A stretch of DNA of 29,062 nucleotides, from contig JACRIR010000149.1 in NCBI GenBank assembly GCA_016215705.1, positions 1-29,062 on the forward strand. The letters run 5' to 3'. Origin of the DNA: Candidatus Poribacteria bacterium. GTDB taxonomy: Bacteria > Abyssobacteria > SURF-5. Under the pieces are notes generated by a model. The model did no database searches, had not been told where the DNA came from, and saw only the letters and a list, made by a program, of their open reading frames with translations. How positions within the stretch are numbered: position 1 is the stretch's first letter; each line of letters opens with the position of its first letter. Of this stretch, positions 7,384 to 14,677 are shown piece by piece. The translations under genes were made by a program, and so were the position numbers.

Positions 7384-8118
7384 GTGAAACAGCATGAGGC
7401 TGTGATAAAGGTGATGGAAGAAAATGGTGGTTTTGCGACATTGGGTTTCTTGAATCAGGAGGTAATGAAGGTTCCAGATGTCAAGTGGGGTACGAAGACT
7501 CCATTTGCGAGCATAAGGAGGATAGTGCAAGACAACAGATTCTTCTTCAAGGTCAAACCTGGACTCTGGGCGCTAAATAGCCACGAGGGCAAGCTGCCCT
7601 TTGAGCCTGTGGAAGATACGCAAGGGTTCCAGCCGAGAAAAGATGAGTTCAATCATACGTATTATCAAGGACTACTTGTTGAAATTGGCAATCTGAAGAA
7701 ATATCAAACCTCTGTGCCAAATCAAGACAAGAACAAAGATTTCCTTGGCAGAAGGCTTGGTGACATTAGCTCTGTCAGAGAGTTCTACAAGTTTGGTTAT
7801 GACCATATTGTCGCCATAGCTCAAAGGGTCGATGTGACGTGGTTCAACGAGAGGAAAATGCCTAGCAAGTTGTTTGAAGTAGAACACCTGAGCGACATAC
7901 AGAATTCCCTGCTGAAGTTCTCGGAGTTGCAGGATTATTTCTCGGAATTCTTCATCGTTGCGAACATTGTGAGGAAGGCTGAATTTGAAAAGAAGCTTGC
8001 GCGTACCGCTTTTGCGCCAGTTCAAAGAAGAGTGAGATTCTTAAGCTACGAAAAGTTATCCGAATGGCACTCAAGAACATACGAAATCGTTATGGTAGAG
8101 GAGAACCTTGCTCCATGA
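7384..8118 (+). CDS. Winged-helix protein with PD-(D/E)XK nuclease-like domain
   Basis: Protein of 244 residues, probably cytoplasmic. Residues 1-70 resemble the HARE-HTH-like winged helix often fused to restriction enzymes (GGFATLGFL, WGTKTPFASIRRIVQD, FFKVKPGLWAL). The rest fits a nuclease fold: E100 in LLVEIG, D150 in RVDVTWF, and E165/E167 in LFEVEHLSDI, followed by FFIVANIVRKAEFEKKLARTAF. The FEVEH...IV...F pattern recalls restriction-like families where Asp and Glu bind metal; here the usual Lys of ExK is replaced, giving ExE. GAGGTGA (7370-7376) is seven bases before the GTG at 7384 and supports this start. The gene is visibly A/T-richer than its neighbours (about 35% GC at 7681-7740), which suggests horizontal transfer. 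No methyltransferase is nearby. DNA cleavage is inference. Confidence 0.6.
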   Translation: MKQHEAVIKVMEENGGFATLGFLNQEVMKVPDVKWGTKTPFASIRRIVQDNRFFFKVKPGLWALNSHEGKLPFEPVEDTQGFQPRKDEFNHTYYQGLLVEIGNLKKYQTSVPNQDKNKDFLGRRLGDISSVREFYKFGYDHIVAIAQRVDVTWFNERKMPSKLFEVEHLSDIQNSLLKFSELQDYFSEFFIVANIVRKAEFEKKLARTAFAPVQRRVRFLSYEKLSEWHSRTYEIVMVEENLAP

Positions 8119-8393
8119 ACGACGAGAGAATAGAAGAAGTGTGCGAAGAGAAAGCTGATGAGCTTGTTGATATGCTTGTCCGATGTACTTACTGCAGCGA
8201 ACCATTCAAGGAGTGTGACACGCTGACGCCCGGCATTGGACTGACGGTTGGTGAAACTGATGTCGCGAAGTATCATGGCATGTATTGGCATCACGGATGT
8301 GTACAGGATTACGAGAAAGAAAATTGCCGCTGGCTGAGATTCATGAGAATCAGTCTTAGGATACTTTTGCACAGGTGTTGTCAGTTTATTTGA
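8115..8393 (+). CDS. Small Cys/His-rich protein, function unknown
   Basis: A 92-residue protein that I cannot assign. It starts with an acidic helix (DERIEEVCEEKADELVD) and then shows CTYC...C and HHGC motifs about 35 residues apart, a spacing compatible with one zinc-binding treble clef or LIM-like knuckle. The C-terminus is basic and hydrophobic (LRFMRISLRILLH). ATG 8115 overlaps the stop of the nuclease-like gene (ATGA), with GAGGAG about 11 bases upstream, so the two form one translation-coupled unit. It shares the low GC of its partner. By position it may be an accessory or regulatory subunit of that protein, which is inference from position only. Confidence 0.6.
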   Translation: MNDERIEEVCEEKADELVDMLVRCTYCSEPFKECDTLTPGIGLTVGETDVAKYHGMYWHHGCVQDYEKENCRWLRFMRISLRILLHRCCQFI

Positions 8394-8718
8394 GGTCCCG
8401 ATCTTCCCTTTCATTTATTAATACACGGTCTCGAAATCCGGGGACACAATACCAATATTGCTTAAAGTACAATTCAATCTACAATACCTTGACAGCCTGT
8501 CTCATGATTTCCTTGCTTTATTCATCACTCTATCGTCTGCTCGACTTCCTTGAACTTGTGACTCGTTACCCGTGCGGGAGCTGCCCGCTTCGCCTCTTCT
8601 TCCTTTCTCCTTCCCCCTTCGCCTCTTTGCCCTTTGTTTTGACTATGTGTTGCCAGCAGAAAGAAATAGTCACTATTAACCATTATTTTCCTTGTATAGC
8701 GCATCATCAAGAAACATG
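8394..8718. other. Intergenic region without a recognisable gene
   Basis: A/T-rich first half with a REP-like end (CCGGGGACACAATACC near 8440), then a pyrimidine-rich tract (CTTCGCCTCTTCTTCC-type, 8585-8640). Open frames here are low-complexity and lack ribosome binding sites. Confidence 0.6.
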
Positions 8719-8748
8719 TTGACAAATTATGACTGGATCGGCTATTAT
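8719..8748 (+). promoter_or_regulatory. Promoter of the riboswitch-tupA transcript
   Basis: TTGACA (8719-8724) and TATTAT (8743-8748) are 18 bases apart. It is the only strong promoter that I see before the first riboswitch, about 215 bases upstream. Transcription would start near 8755. Confidence 0.6.
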
Positions 8749-8962
8749 AGCACAGCTTTGACGCCGGGAAGCTACTGCATCGCAATGGCGCCGCGTCACG
8801 CATGTGGCATGGTCAATTGTGAAAGAAAGATGCGACGAAGGTATGATCCGTAGCGTCATCCTGAGCGAAACGAAAGACCAGCAAAGCGAAGAGTCTCTTC
8901 TTTGTCTTTTTCCCCTTTCGCCTTGCTCCTTTCGCCTTTCGCCTCTTTCTTGGTAGCGCTCC

Positions 8963-9070
8963 TAATTCTCCGATTCTATACGCATAAGGCCGCGTGAAAA
9001 AGGCTATGGCGGTTGAACGGCAGGTGTGGAGGGAAACGTCCACGCCACCCATCCTCGGAAAGGAGAATTA
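8963..9070 (+). promoter_or_regulatory. Moco/Tuco-type riboswitch, first of two
   Basis: The aptamer matches the molybdenum-cofactor RNA motif: a closing stem TAATTCTCC (8963-8971) / GGAGAATTA (9062-9070), perfect over nine pairs; a small stem ACGC (8980-8983) / GCGT (8992-8995); the core GAAAAAGGCTATGGCGG; a hairpin GGTGTGGA (9023-9030) / TCCACGCC (9039-9046) capped by GGGAAACG; and the hallmark 3' end GCCACCCA...CGGAAAGGAG. The class binds Moco or its tungsten analogue. Which of the two is bound here cannot be read from the sequence, but the downstream tungstate-binding gene favours tungsten. A terminator follows 23 bases later. Confidence 0.88.
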
Positions 9071-9093
9071 AGACGAGCGGGCATTCATTTATT

Positions 9094-9125
9094 GCCGGTT
9101 CCATGAGGATGGGACTGGCCTTTTT
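9094..9125 (+). terminator. Intrinsic terminator of riboswitch 1 (expression platform)
   Basis: GCCGGTTCCAT (9094-9104) and ATGGGACTGGC (9109-9119) form an 11-pair stem with two G-T wobbles and a GAGG loop, followed by TTTTT (9121-9125). The loop plus 3' arm GAGGATGGG (9105-9113) is the exact complement of CCCATCCTC (9048-9056) in the aptamer. The same bases can therefore form either an antiterminator or the ligand-bound aptamer plus terminator, which predicts ligand-OFF control. Confidence 0.85.
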
Positions 9126-9242
9126 CATTTTGGATTCTGGCCTGAAAGAACAACATTGAATCGCGCAAGACGCCTGACGCGACGAGAGGGAAGGTGAATC
9201 AAAGTAGAGTGAGATAGCCGGCTCGGCTACAGCAGTCATGTG

Positions 9243-9348
9243 ATTTCTCCGATTCAACGCGCCTAAGGCCGCGCGAAAAAGGCTATGGCGGTTGAACGGC
9301 AGGCGCCGATGGAAACGTTTGCGCCACCCATGATCGGAAAGGAGAAAT
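9243..9348 (+). promoter_or_regulatory. Moco/Tuco-type riboswitch, second of two
   Basis: Near-identical core to the first copy: closing stem ATTTCTCC (9243-9250) / GGAGAAAT (9341-9348); CGCGC (9258-9262) / GCGCG (9271-9275); GAAAAAGGCTATGGCGG; hairpin GGCGC (9302-9306) / GCGCC (9321-9325) with GGAAACG; and GCCACCCA...CGGAAAGGAG. The stems differ from copy one by paired substitutions, so both copies keep their fold. The unchanged core suggests that both bind the same ligand. It sits about 330 bases before tupA. Confidence 0.88.
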
Positions 9349-9359
9349 GGTGGAGTCAC

Positions 9360-9394
9360 GCCAGTTCCATGAGTCATGGGGACTGGCCGTTTTT
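9360..9394 (+). terminator. Intrinsic terminator of riboswitch 2 (expression platform)
   Basis: GCCAGTTCC (9360-9368) pairs with GGGACTGGC (9379-9387), and inner CCATG/CATGG can extend the stem; GTTTTT-ATTTT follows. TCATGGG (9374-9380) can instead pair with CCCATGA (9327-9333) of the aptamer, repeating the switch logic of copy one with different bases. Confidence 0.83.
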
Positions 9395-9396
9395 AT

Positions 9397-9676
9397 TTTG
9401 CATTTCGGACTGCTCTTGTCAAGAGCAATTGAGAAGAATGTCGTGAATCCTCTCATAACACGGGGCTCTCGTGCGTATTTCGAGAGGACACTCCTCCCCG
9501 GGGTCGGCTTCAGAAGTGACGATGATTGCAATGCTTCTCAACCACGGAGAGCATGGGAGAATGCGGTTCCTGGTGGGAAAACTTCTTTTTGCCAGTCGAT
9601 TTTCTCTTTGCGCCCTTTGCGCCTTTGCGGTGAATAAAGCTGTTTTGGACAGCAGTTACTTACGGAGGTAATGGAG
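9397..9676 (+). other. Leader between second terminator and tupA
   Basis: It holds a small perfect hairpin GCTCTT-GTC-AAGAGC (9413-9427) and a copy of the CTTTGCGCC repeat (9604-9631), then the ribosome binding site GGAGG (9664-9668). A 96-codon frame from 9347 begins inside the riboswitch and runs through the terminator and the repeat; I do not regard it as a gene. Confidence 0.5.
9604..9631. repeat. CTTTGCGCC-type dispersed repeat, copy 1
   Basis: A 28-base sequence CTCTTTGCGCCCTTTGCGCC... is found again unchanged at 27129-27156. It has an internal direct repeat of TTTGCGCC. Confidence 0.7.
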
Positions 9677-10516
9677 ATGAAACGATTAATTGTCTTGTTC
9701 GTGACGTTGGTAAGTATCCTGTTCATCTCACAACAAGGCCTGGCCGAACAGCGGCTCAGGCTCGCGACAACGACCAGTACCGAGAACACCGGTTTGCTCG
9801 CGATGTTTCTTCCTCCATTCGAGCAGAAGTATGGCATCAAGGTCGACGTGATTGCCGTAGGCACCGGGAAAGCCCTGAAACTTGGCGAAAACGGCGACGT
9901 TGACGTAGTGCTGGCACATGCTCGCTCGGCGGAAGACGAGTTCATACAGAAAGGCTTCGGCGTAAACCGGCGTGACGTGATGTACAACGATTTTGTGATT
10001 GTCGGCCCGAAGACTGACCCCGCCGGAATCTCCAAAGTTAAGAACGTCGATGACGCCTTCAAACTGATTGCTCAGAAAGAGGCAATCTTTGTATCCCGTG
10101 GCGACGAATCCGGAACACACATAAAAGAAAAAGATGTGTGGAAGGCCGCCGGAATCAAGCCGACCGGCAAGTGGTACGTGGAAGCAGGTCAAGGGATGGA
10201 GGCCGTCCTTGTGATGGCGGACGAGAAGAACGCCTACACGCTTACCGACAGAGCGACGTGGCTCGCGCACTCCGAGAAATTCGATCTTGGGATTCTTCTG
10301 CAGGGTGATCCGGCGCTCTTCAATCCGTACGGAATAATTGCCGTAAATCCCGCAAGATATCCGAGCGCGAACTACATGGGCGCAATGCTCCTGATTGCTT
10401 GGTTCACGTCGCCCGAAGGCCAGAAAATGATAGGCGACTTCAAAAAGAACGGGCAGATGCTGTTTGTGCCCGTGGCAGTCCCGACCGAAGGCCCAAAGGG
10501 AAAGACGAAAGACTAA
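9677..10516 (+). CDS. tupA: Tungstate ABC transporter substrate-binding protein TupA
   Basis: Periplasmic oxyanion-binding protein of 279 residues that captures tungstate with very high affinity in the TupABC family. A signal peptide spans about residues 1-24 (KRLIVLFVTLVSILFISQQGLAEQ, in pieces). The mature protein opens with LRLATTTSTENTGLL, the TupA-type TTTS motif that contacts the oxyanion, followed by AVGTGKALKLGENGDVDVVLAHA, FVIVGPKTDPAGI, SRGDESGTHIKE and DRATWLA, all in family order. ATG 9677 lies eight bases from GGAGG (9664-9668); the in-frame ATG at 9671 is only two bases away and less likely. Two Moco/Tuco-type riboswitches with terminators precede it, so the gene should shut down when cofactor is plentiful. 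The usual permease TupB and ATPase TupC are absent from the window, which is unusual. A related phosphate- or molybdate-binding role is possible but less likely. Confidence 0.9.
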   Translation: MKRLIVLFVTLVSILFISQQGLAEQRLRLATTTSTENTGLLAMFLPPFEQKYGIKVDVIAVGTGKALKLGENGDVDVVLAHARSAEDEFIQKGFGVNRRDVMYNDFVIVGPKTDPAGISKVKNVDDAFKLIAQKEAIFVSRGDESGTHIKEKDVWKAAGIKPTGKWYVEAGQGMEAVLVMADEKNAYTLTDRATWLAHSEKFDLGILLQGDPALFNPYGIIAVNPARYPSANYMGAMLLIAWFTSPEGQKMIGDFKKNGQMLFVPVAVPTEGPKGKTKD

Positions 10517-10567
10517 GTGGTCTATTTCACAAATTCAATCACATTTCTCACCAGAGCACGGATGCAA

Positions 10568-10588
10568 GGGCGACCCACCGGGTCGCCC
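10568..10588. repeat. GGGCGACCC palindrome, copy 1
   Basis: GGGCGACCC-ACC-GGGTCGCCC is a perfect nine-pair hairpin. A sister copy with GCC as the loop is at 26698-26718, and related GGGCGC hairpins are at 23296, 26959 and 27008. Confidence 0.75.
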
Positions 10589-10674
10589 CAACGTAAGACC
10601 GGGGATACGTGACCGCATTGAGGAATGCAACCCGGTAACCACGCTGTCTCGTGGTTAACTGAGGCGGAAACGCG

Positions 10675-10719
10675 CCAAAATTCGGGGACATGATGCCTCA
10701 TCGTGTCCCCGAATTTTGG
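10675..10719. repeat. Long REP-like hairpin between tupA and the TonB receptor gene
   Basis: CCAAAATTCGGGGACA (10675-10690) pairs perfectly with TGTCCCCGAATTTTGG (10704-10719). Inside, GATG/CATC pairs too with one T-G wobble between, so about 21 pairs enclose a 3-base loop. There is no T tract, so this is not a typical terminator. It could stabilise the tupA mRNA end or be a RAYT-type REP. Confidence 0.75.
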
Positions 10720-10970
10720 GAACAATTGTCAGCTTCTTGGGAACGGCTGATAACGGCGAGCGTGGTTAATTGTGGAGAAAGAGCACAGTCATTGCGAGAG
10801 GAGCGATCTCTGGAAAACGTTGAAATGGTGGGAGAGAGAATGAGAGAAGCAAGACCAGGCTTGAGTTTCTTTTTCTTTTCGCCTTTTCCCCCTGTTTTTT
10901 CGTCCCTTTCGCCTTTGACCTTTGCCCTTTCCCCTTTCTATGGCGGAGGGGAGAAAACGGGAGGAGAAGG

Positions 10971-13082
10971 ATGAATAGGCTGATTGTGGGAATCGTGTTG
11001 CTTGTCACGCTTTTTTCAAGCCCGGCATGGTGTGAGGAAGCAGCGCAAGAGGAGACTGCTGCTCCTTCATCTGGCGATGAGATGGTTGCGGCGGCAAATG
11101 CCAACCCGGAAAGCGTCACGGAAGCCGGGTACGAGGTGTACACGCTGGGAGAAGTAGTCGTCACGGGCGAGCGCGAGATTGTCGAGTCGGTGGGCGTCGT
11201 ACGTGAGATCACGGCGGAAGACATCAAGAGCAAAGGCGCAAGAACATTGGATGAAGCGCTTTACTTGCTGCCCGGCCTCATTGTCAGAAACGGGGCCGAA
11301 GGCATTCCGCGAATTGATATGAGAGGTTTCCGGTCAAGACACGTGATACTTCTCCTGGATGGGATTCCACTCAATTCGACTAATGATGGGCAATTCGACC
11401 CTTCTCTGATTCCCGTCGAGAACATCGCGAAGATAAAGGTCAGTTATGGCGATCACTCTTTGCTCTATGGCGCCGGAGGGCTGGGGGGAGTAATCAATAT
11501 TATTACGAAAAAGGGCGCTGAAGGCATTCACGGCAGCGCGTCCGCCGAGGCAGGCACAGGCGACAATGCGCTTGGCCGCTTCACGGTTTCAGGAGGACGC
11601 AATCTCTTTGGCGGTCGCCAGAAGGCTGACTTCTTTGTCGGCGGGAGTGCGCTCGACCGGCATGCCCTACCCCTTTCCGGTGATTTCGACTCGACCTCGG
11701 AAGAGAACGGCAGCCTGCGCGAGAATAGTGACAAAGAAAGAGAAAATGTCTTCGCCAACGTCGGATATACCCCGAATGACGAATGGCAACTCGGAGTCGT
11801 CGTGAACTACGCTCAGGGAGAGTTCGGGATTCCTCCAAGCACGATAAACAATGCGGCGGACCCGTTCGCCGACAAACCCAAGTTTGAGAGAGTCGATGAC
11901 TTCGAGGAGATTTCCGGACAGTTCTCCGTGAACTACGACGTGCCCGGTCCATTGGGTCTGAGGGCGTGGGTTTTCGCCAACCAGATGGACGAGGAAAGAA
12001 ATCGGTACGATGACGACAACTTCGATTCGATGGACGACCCGACCATCAAGGGCACATTCCATGAGAATGACACAACCCTCATAAGCGGCGCAGCGATTCA
12101 AACAACATATGATCTGGAATCATACGGCAAGCTCACGTTGGGGTTGAACGCTCGCAGTGAAGAGTTTGACTCCGACGGCAGAATTCGAGATGTCGCGGTT
12201 AGCGGTGGTGGTGGCGGCGGAGCCAAGAAGTTCAACTTCAGAGATTTTGACGAAGACCATGACTTGCAGGTATTCTCTGCCGCACTCGAATATGAGGTGT
12301 CACCCATCGACAAGCTCGGCCTGGTTTTGGGATACAGCCACAACTGGTTGGACAATGACGAAGGAGATAACGACGACGCGGGAAGCTTTCTTATCGGCTC
12401 GTATTATGATATTTTGAAGGATACCCGGATCAGAGGATCGGTCGCGAGGCAGGTCAGGTTCCCAACTATCCGGCAACTTTTTGATGAAGACGGAGGGAAT
12501 CCCGACCTGACCACCGAGAAATCCTATAATTATGAACTAGGAGTCGATCAAACCCTCCCGTGGAACAGCCAGGTGAGTCTGACCGGATTCTTCATCGACG
12601 TCAAAGACTTTATCGAGAAGTCGGACCAGACCGATCTGTTCGAGAACAATGACAAGTATCGGTTCCAAGGGTTCGAGTTGACTGCGGAAACGCGATTCAT
12701 CGAGAATCTGCTGCTAAGCGCAGGCTACACGTTCCTGGACACTGAAGATAAGTCCCCCGGAACGGAGAAAGACGAACTCCAATATCGCCCAAAACACAAG
12801 GTCACTCTCGAGGGCCGATACTATTTCGCGTTCGGACTTTCCGCGTATGCAAGTGTCAGCCACATAGCGGACCAGGTCACATACTCGAAAACAACGCCCC
12901 TACTCAAGAAGGATATGAATGATTACACGCTCGTCAGCGTGAAACTTGAGCAGGCATTTCTTGATGGATTATTGAACCTGTATGTTGGAGTCGATAACGC
13001 CTTTGATGAGGATTATGAGGAGAGCTACGGTTTCCCCTCGCCGGGAAGATTCATTTACGCGGGTGGCGAGGTTCGGTTCTAG
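10971..13082 (+). CDS. TonB-dependent outer-membrane receptor
   Basis: Outer-membrane active transporter of 703 residues, powered through TonB. Residues 1-22 are a signal peptide (NRLIVGIVLLVTLFSSPAWC). A TonB-box-like YTLGEVVVTGE (about 55-65) leads into the plug domain (about 65-170: EDIKSKGARTLDEALYLLPG, MRGFRSRHVILLLDGIPLN, YGAGGLGGVINIITKKG). The rest forms a 22-strand-type beta barrel, ending in the outer-membrane insertion signature GGEVRF. GGGAGGAGAAGG immediately precedes ATG 10971. The acidic loops (for example DEERNRYDDDNFDSMDD) may affect ligand choice. Upstream lies tupA and downstream, after 158 bases, an ECF importer, so the three may serve one ligand. The substrate is not deducible from the sequence; siderophore, cobalamin and oxyanion-chelate uptake are all possible. 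Confidence 0.9.
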   Translation: MNRLIVGIVLLVTLFSSPAWCEEAAQEETAAPSSGDEMVAAANANPESVTEAGYEVYTLGEVVVTGEREIVESVGVVREITAEDIKSKGARTLDEALYLLPGLIVRNGAEGIPRIDMRGFRSRHVILLLDGIPLNSTNDGQFDPSLIPVENIAKIKVSYGDHSLLYGAGGLGGVINIITKKGAEGIHGSASAEAGTGDNALGRFTVSGGRNLFGGRQKADFFVGGSALDRHALPLSGDFDSTSEENGSLRENSDKERENVFANVGYTPNDEWQLGVVVNYAQGEFGIPPSTINNAADPFADKPKFERVDDFEEISGQFSVNYDVPGPLGLRAWVFANQMDEERNRYDDDNFDSMDDPTIKGTFHENDTTLISGAAIQTTYDLESYGKLTLGLNARSEEFDSDGRIRDVAVSGGGGGGAKKFNFRDFDEDHDLQVFSAALEYEVSPIDKLGLVLGYSHNWLDNDEGDNDDAGSFLIGSYYDILKDTRIRGSVARQVRFPTIRQLFDEDGGNPDLTTEKSYNYELGVDQTLPWNSQVSLTGFFIDVKDFIEKSDQTDLFENNDKYRFQGFELTAETRFIENLLLSAGYTFLDTEDKSPGTEKDELQYRPKHKVTLEGRYYFAFGLSAYASVSHIADQVTYSKTTPLLKKDMNDYTLVSVKLEQAFLDGLLNLYVGVDNAFDEDYEESYGFPSPGRFIYAGGEVRF

Positions 13083-13240
13083 ACAAAGCGTCCGGACAAA
13101 TTCGACTTTCGTAGTTGATTCGGGAGAATCCCCCTCCCCCCTTAACCAATGGGGATATGTTTTGTCGTCACTTTACGCATCTCATTCATAATGTGGTTTG
13201 CGCATTTGAGCGCCAAGTCTCGTCGCGAGACTCATAGAAC

Positions 13241-14677
13241 ATGGAAAACCGAGTCCTACAAGTAGCCGATTTCTCATACAAATACAGGGGAGCGCCGACC
13301 CCGGCTGTTTGCAACGTTTCGCTCACGGTCGGGGCAGGCGAATGCCTTTGTCTGACGGGTCCTTCGGGCTGCGGAAAGACGACGCTCCTCCTTGCGATTC
13401 AAGGCCTACTGAGGGACGGGCTTTCCTCAGGCGCCGTCCGGGTCAGCAAGAATGGAAGCGGTTTTGATGTTGGCATGGTTTTCCAGAATGCTGATTCGCA
13501 GATACTCTGTTCAACCGTCGAGGAAGAAGTCGCATTCGGTCCTGACAACATGGGGCTCTCGTCTGATGAAATCGAGAAGCGTGTGCACAAAGCCCTTGAA
13601 GCCGTCGAAATGGAAGATTTTGAGCGGAGAAACGTTGAGACGCTCTCTGCCGGCGAAAAACAGCGACTGGCTATTGCATCGGTCCTCTCTTTGAACCCGC
13701 ACTTGTTACTTCTCGATGAGCCGACAAGTCAACTTGATGCCCCCGGCAAGGAACAACTGCTAACTGCTCTCAAGAAACTCAAGGAACAGGGTCGGGCGTT
13801 GCTTATAGTTGATCACGACCTTACGATGTTCAGTGACATCGCGGACCGAAGCATTTTCATGGAAAGTGGGCGATTATGCGACAGCACCATGAACTGTGCA
13901 CCTGCGCCCAACTCCGTTATGCCCCCTTCCTCAAACACTCCTTTTGTCACCTCGTCTCATACTGTCTCACCGACTCCTGCTATCCCCCCTTTCGCAAAGG
14001 GGGGGAGGGGGGATTTAGCTTGTCCTCTCGCAATTGACATCGACGGCCTCTGCCTCTCAGGGCATAGTGGGCATCCTGTCTTTAAGAATACTCGGCTGAA
14101 AATTCGCCGGGGAGAACTCGTTCATCTTTTCGGCTACAATGGCGCGGGAAAATCCACTTTGCTGAGGCTCATGGTAGGGCTCGACTCACCGGAGGAGGGA
14201 AGAATCCGCATTGCCGGCGTAGAGTCGCCCCGCCCCCAGCAACTCCCGGGAAAGGTGAGCCTGCTGTTTCAGAACCCGCAGAGACATTTTTTTGAAGATA
14301 CCGTCGGCGCGGAAGCAGGATTCGCACTCGCGAGGATGGGGCTTCCCCCCGAAGAACGTCGGTTGCGAGTCGAGCAAGCCCTGGCGTTTTGCGAGGTCTC
14401 CGATTTTGCAGAACGCTCGCCGCTGACATTGAGTTTCGGCGAACAGCATCGGGTGGCCTTGGCGTCGGTCATTGCGCCTCAGCCCGAGATTCTGTTGCTC
14501 GATGAGCCTTTCTCAGGGCTGGATTTTGCCCGAAGGCGCCGTGTGTTATCGTTCCTGTCCGAGGTCCGCCGCCGGTTTGGGACCACGGTCGTAATTGCAT
14601 CACATGATCCCTTATTCGATCCGCAGTGGGCGGACCGAAGACTCCTCTTGAGAAATGGCAAGATTGAAGACGTATAA
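13241..14677 (+). CDS. ECF transporter ATPase, fused double domain (EcfA-EcfA')
   Basis: Single chain of 478 residues holding both ATPase domains of an energy-coupling-factor importer. Domain 1: Walker A GPSGCGKTT (40-48), Q-loop VFQN, signature LSAGEKQR (136-143), Walker B LLLLDEPTSQLD and H-switch IVDHDL. Domain 2: Walker A GYNGAGKST (299-307), LLFQNP, signature LSFGEQHR (399-406), Walker B ILLLDEPFSGLD and ASHDP. The LSFGE of domain 2 departs from LSGGQ/E, as the second site often does. The linker (about 215-262) is low in complexity and contains IPPFAKGGRGDL, which is the in-frame translation of a palindromic repeat at 13983-14016. It overlaps ecfT by 23 bases if ATG 14655 is used. ATG 13241 lacks a clear ribosome binding site. 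The ATPases bind EcfT in the cytoplasm. Confidence 0.92.
   Translation: MENRVLQVADFSYKYRGAPTPAVCNVSLTVGAGECLCLTGPSGCGKTTLLLAIQGLLRDGLSSGAVRVSKNGSGFDVGMVFQNADSQILCSTVEEEVAFGPDNMGLSSDEIEKRVHKALEAVEMEDFERRNVETLSAGEKQRLAIASVLSLNPHLLLLDEPTSQLDAPGKEQLLTALKKLKEQGRALLIVDHDLTMFSDIADRSIFMESGRLCDSTMNCAPAPNSVMPPSSNTPFVTSSHTVSPTPAIPPFAKGGRGDLACPLAIDIDGLCLSGHSGHPVFKNTRLKIRRGELVHLFGYNGAGKSTLLRLMVGLDSPEEGRIRIAGVESPRPQQLPGKVSLLFQNPQRHFFEDTVGAEAGFALARMGLPPEERRLRVEQALAFCEVSDFAERSPLTLSFGEQHRVALASVIAPQPEILLLDEPFSGLDFARRRRVLSFLSEVRRRFGTTVVIASHDPLFDPQWADRRLLLRNGKIEDV
13983..14016. repeat. CCCCCTTTNNAAAGGGGG repeat inside ecfA linker
   Basis: TCCCCCCTTTCGCAAAGGGGGGG followed by AGGGGGGATTT matches the repeat at 24411 and 28957. 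It lies in frame between the two ATPase domains. Confidence 0.85.

Noticed and set aside
9347-9637. 96-codon ORF starting two bases after the GGAG of riboswitch 2
   Set aside because: It begins in the aptamer stem, runs through the terminator and the CTTTGCGCC repeat, and the protein has no domain; spacing to GGAG is too short.
10675-10719. Rho-independent terminator after tupA
   Set aside because: The hairpin is long, but no T tract follows on either strand; treated as REP-like.
10517-10970. Cobalamin riboswitch before the TonB receptor gene
   Set aside because: Looked for the conserved B12-box type sequence and did not find it; the region is repeats and a pyrimidine-rich tract.
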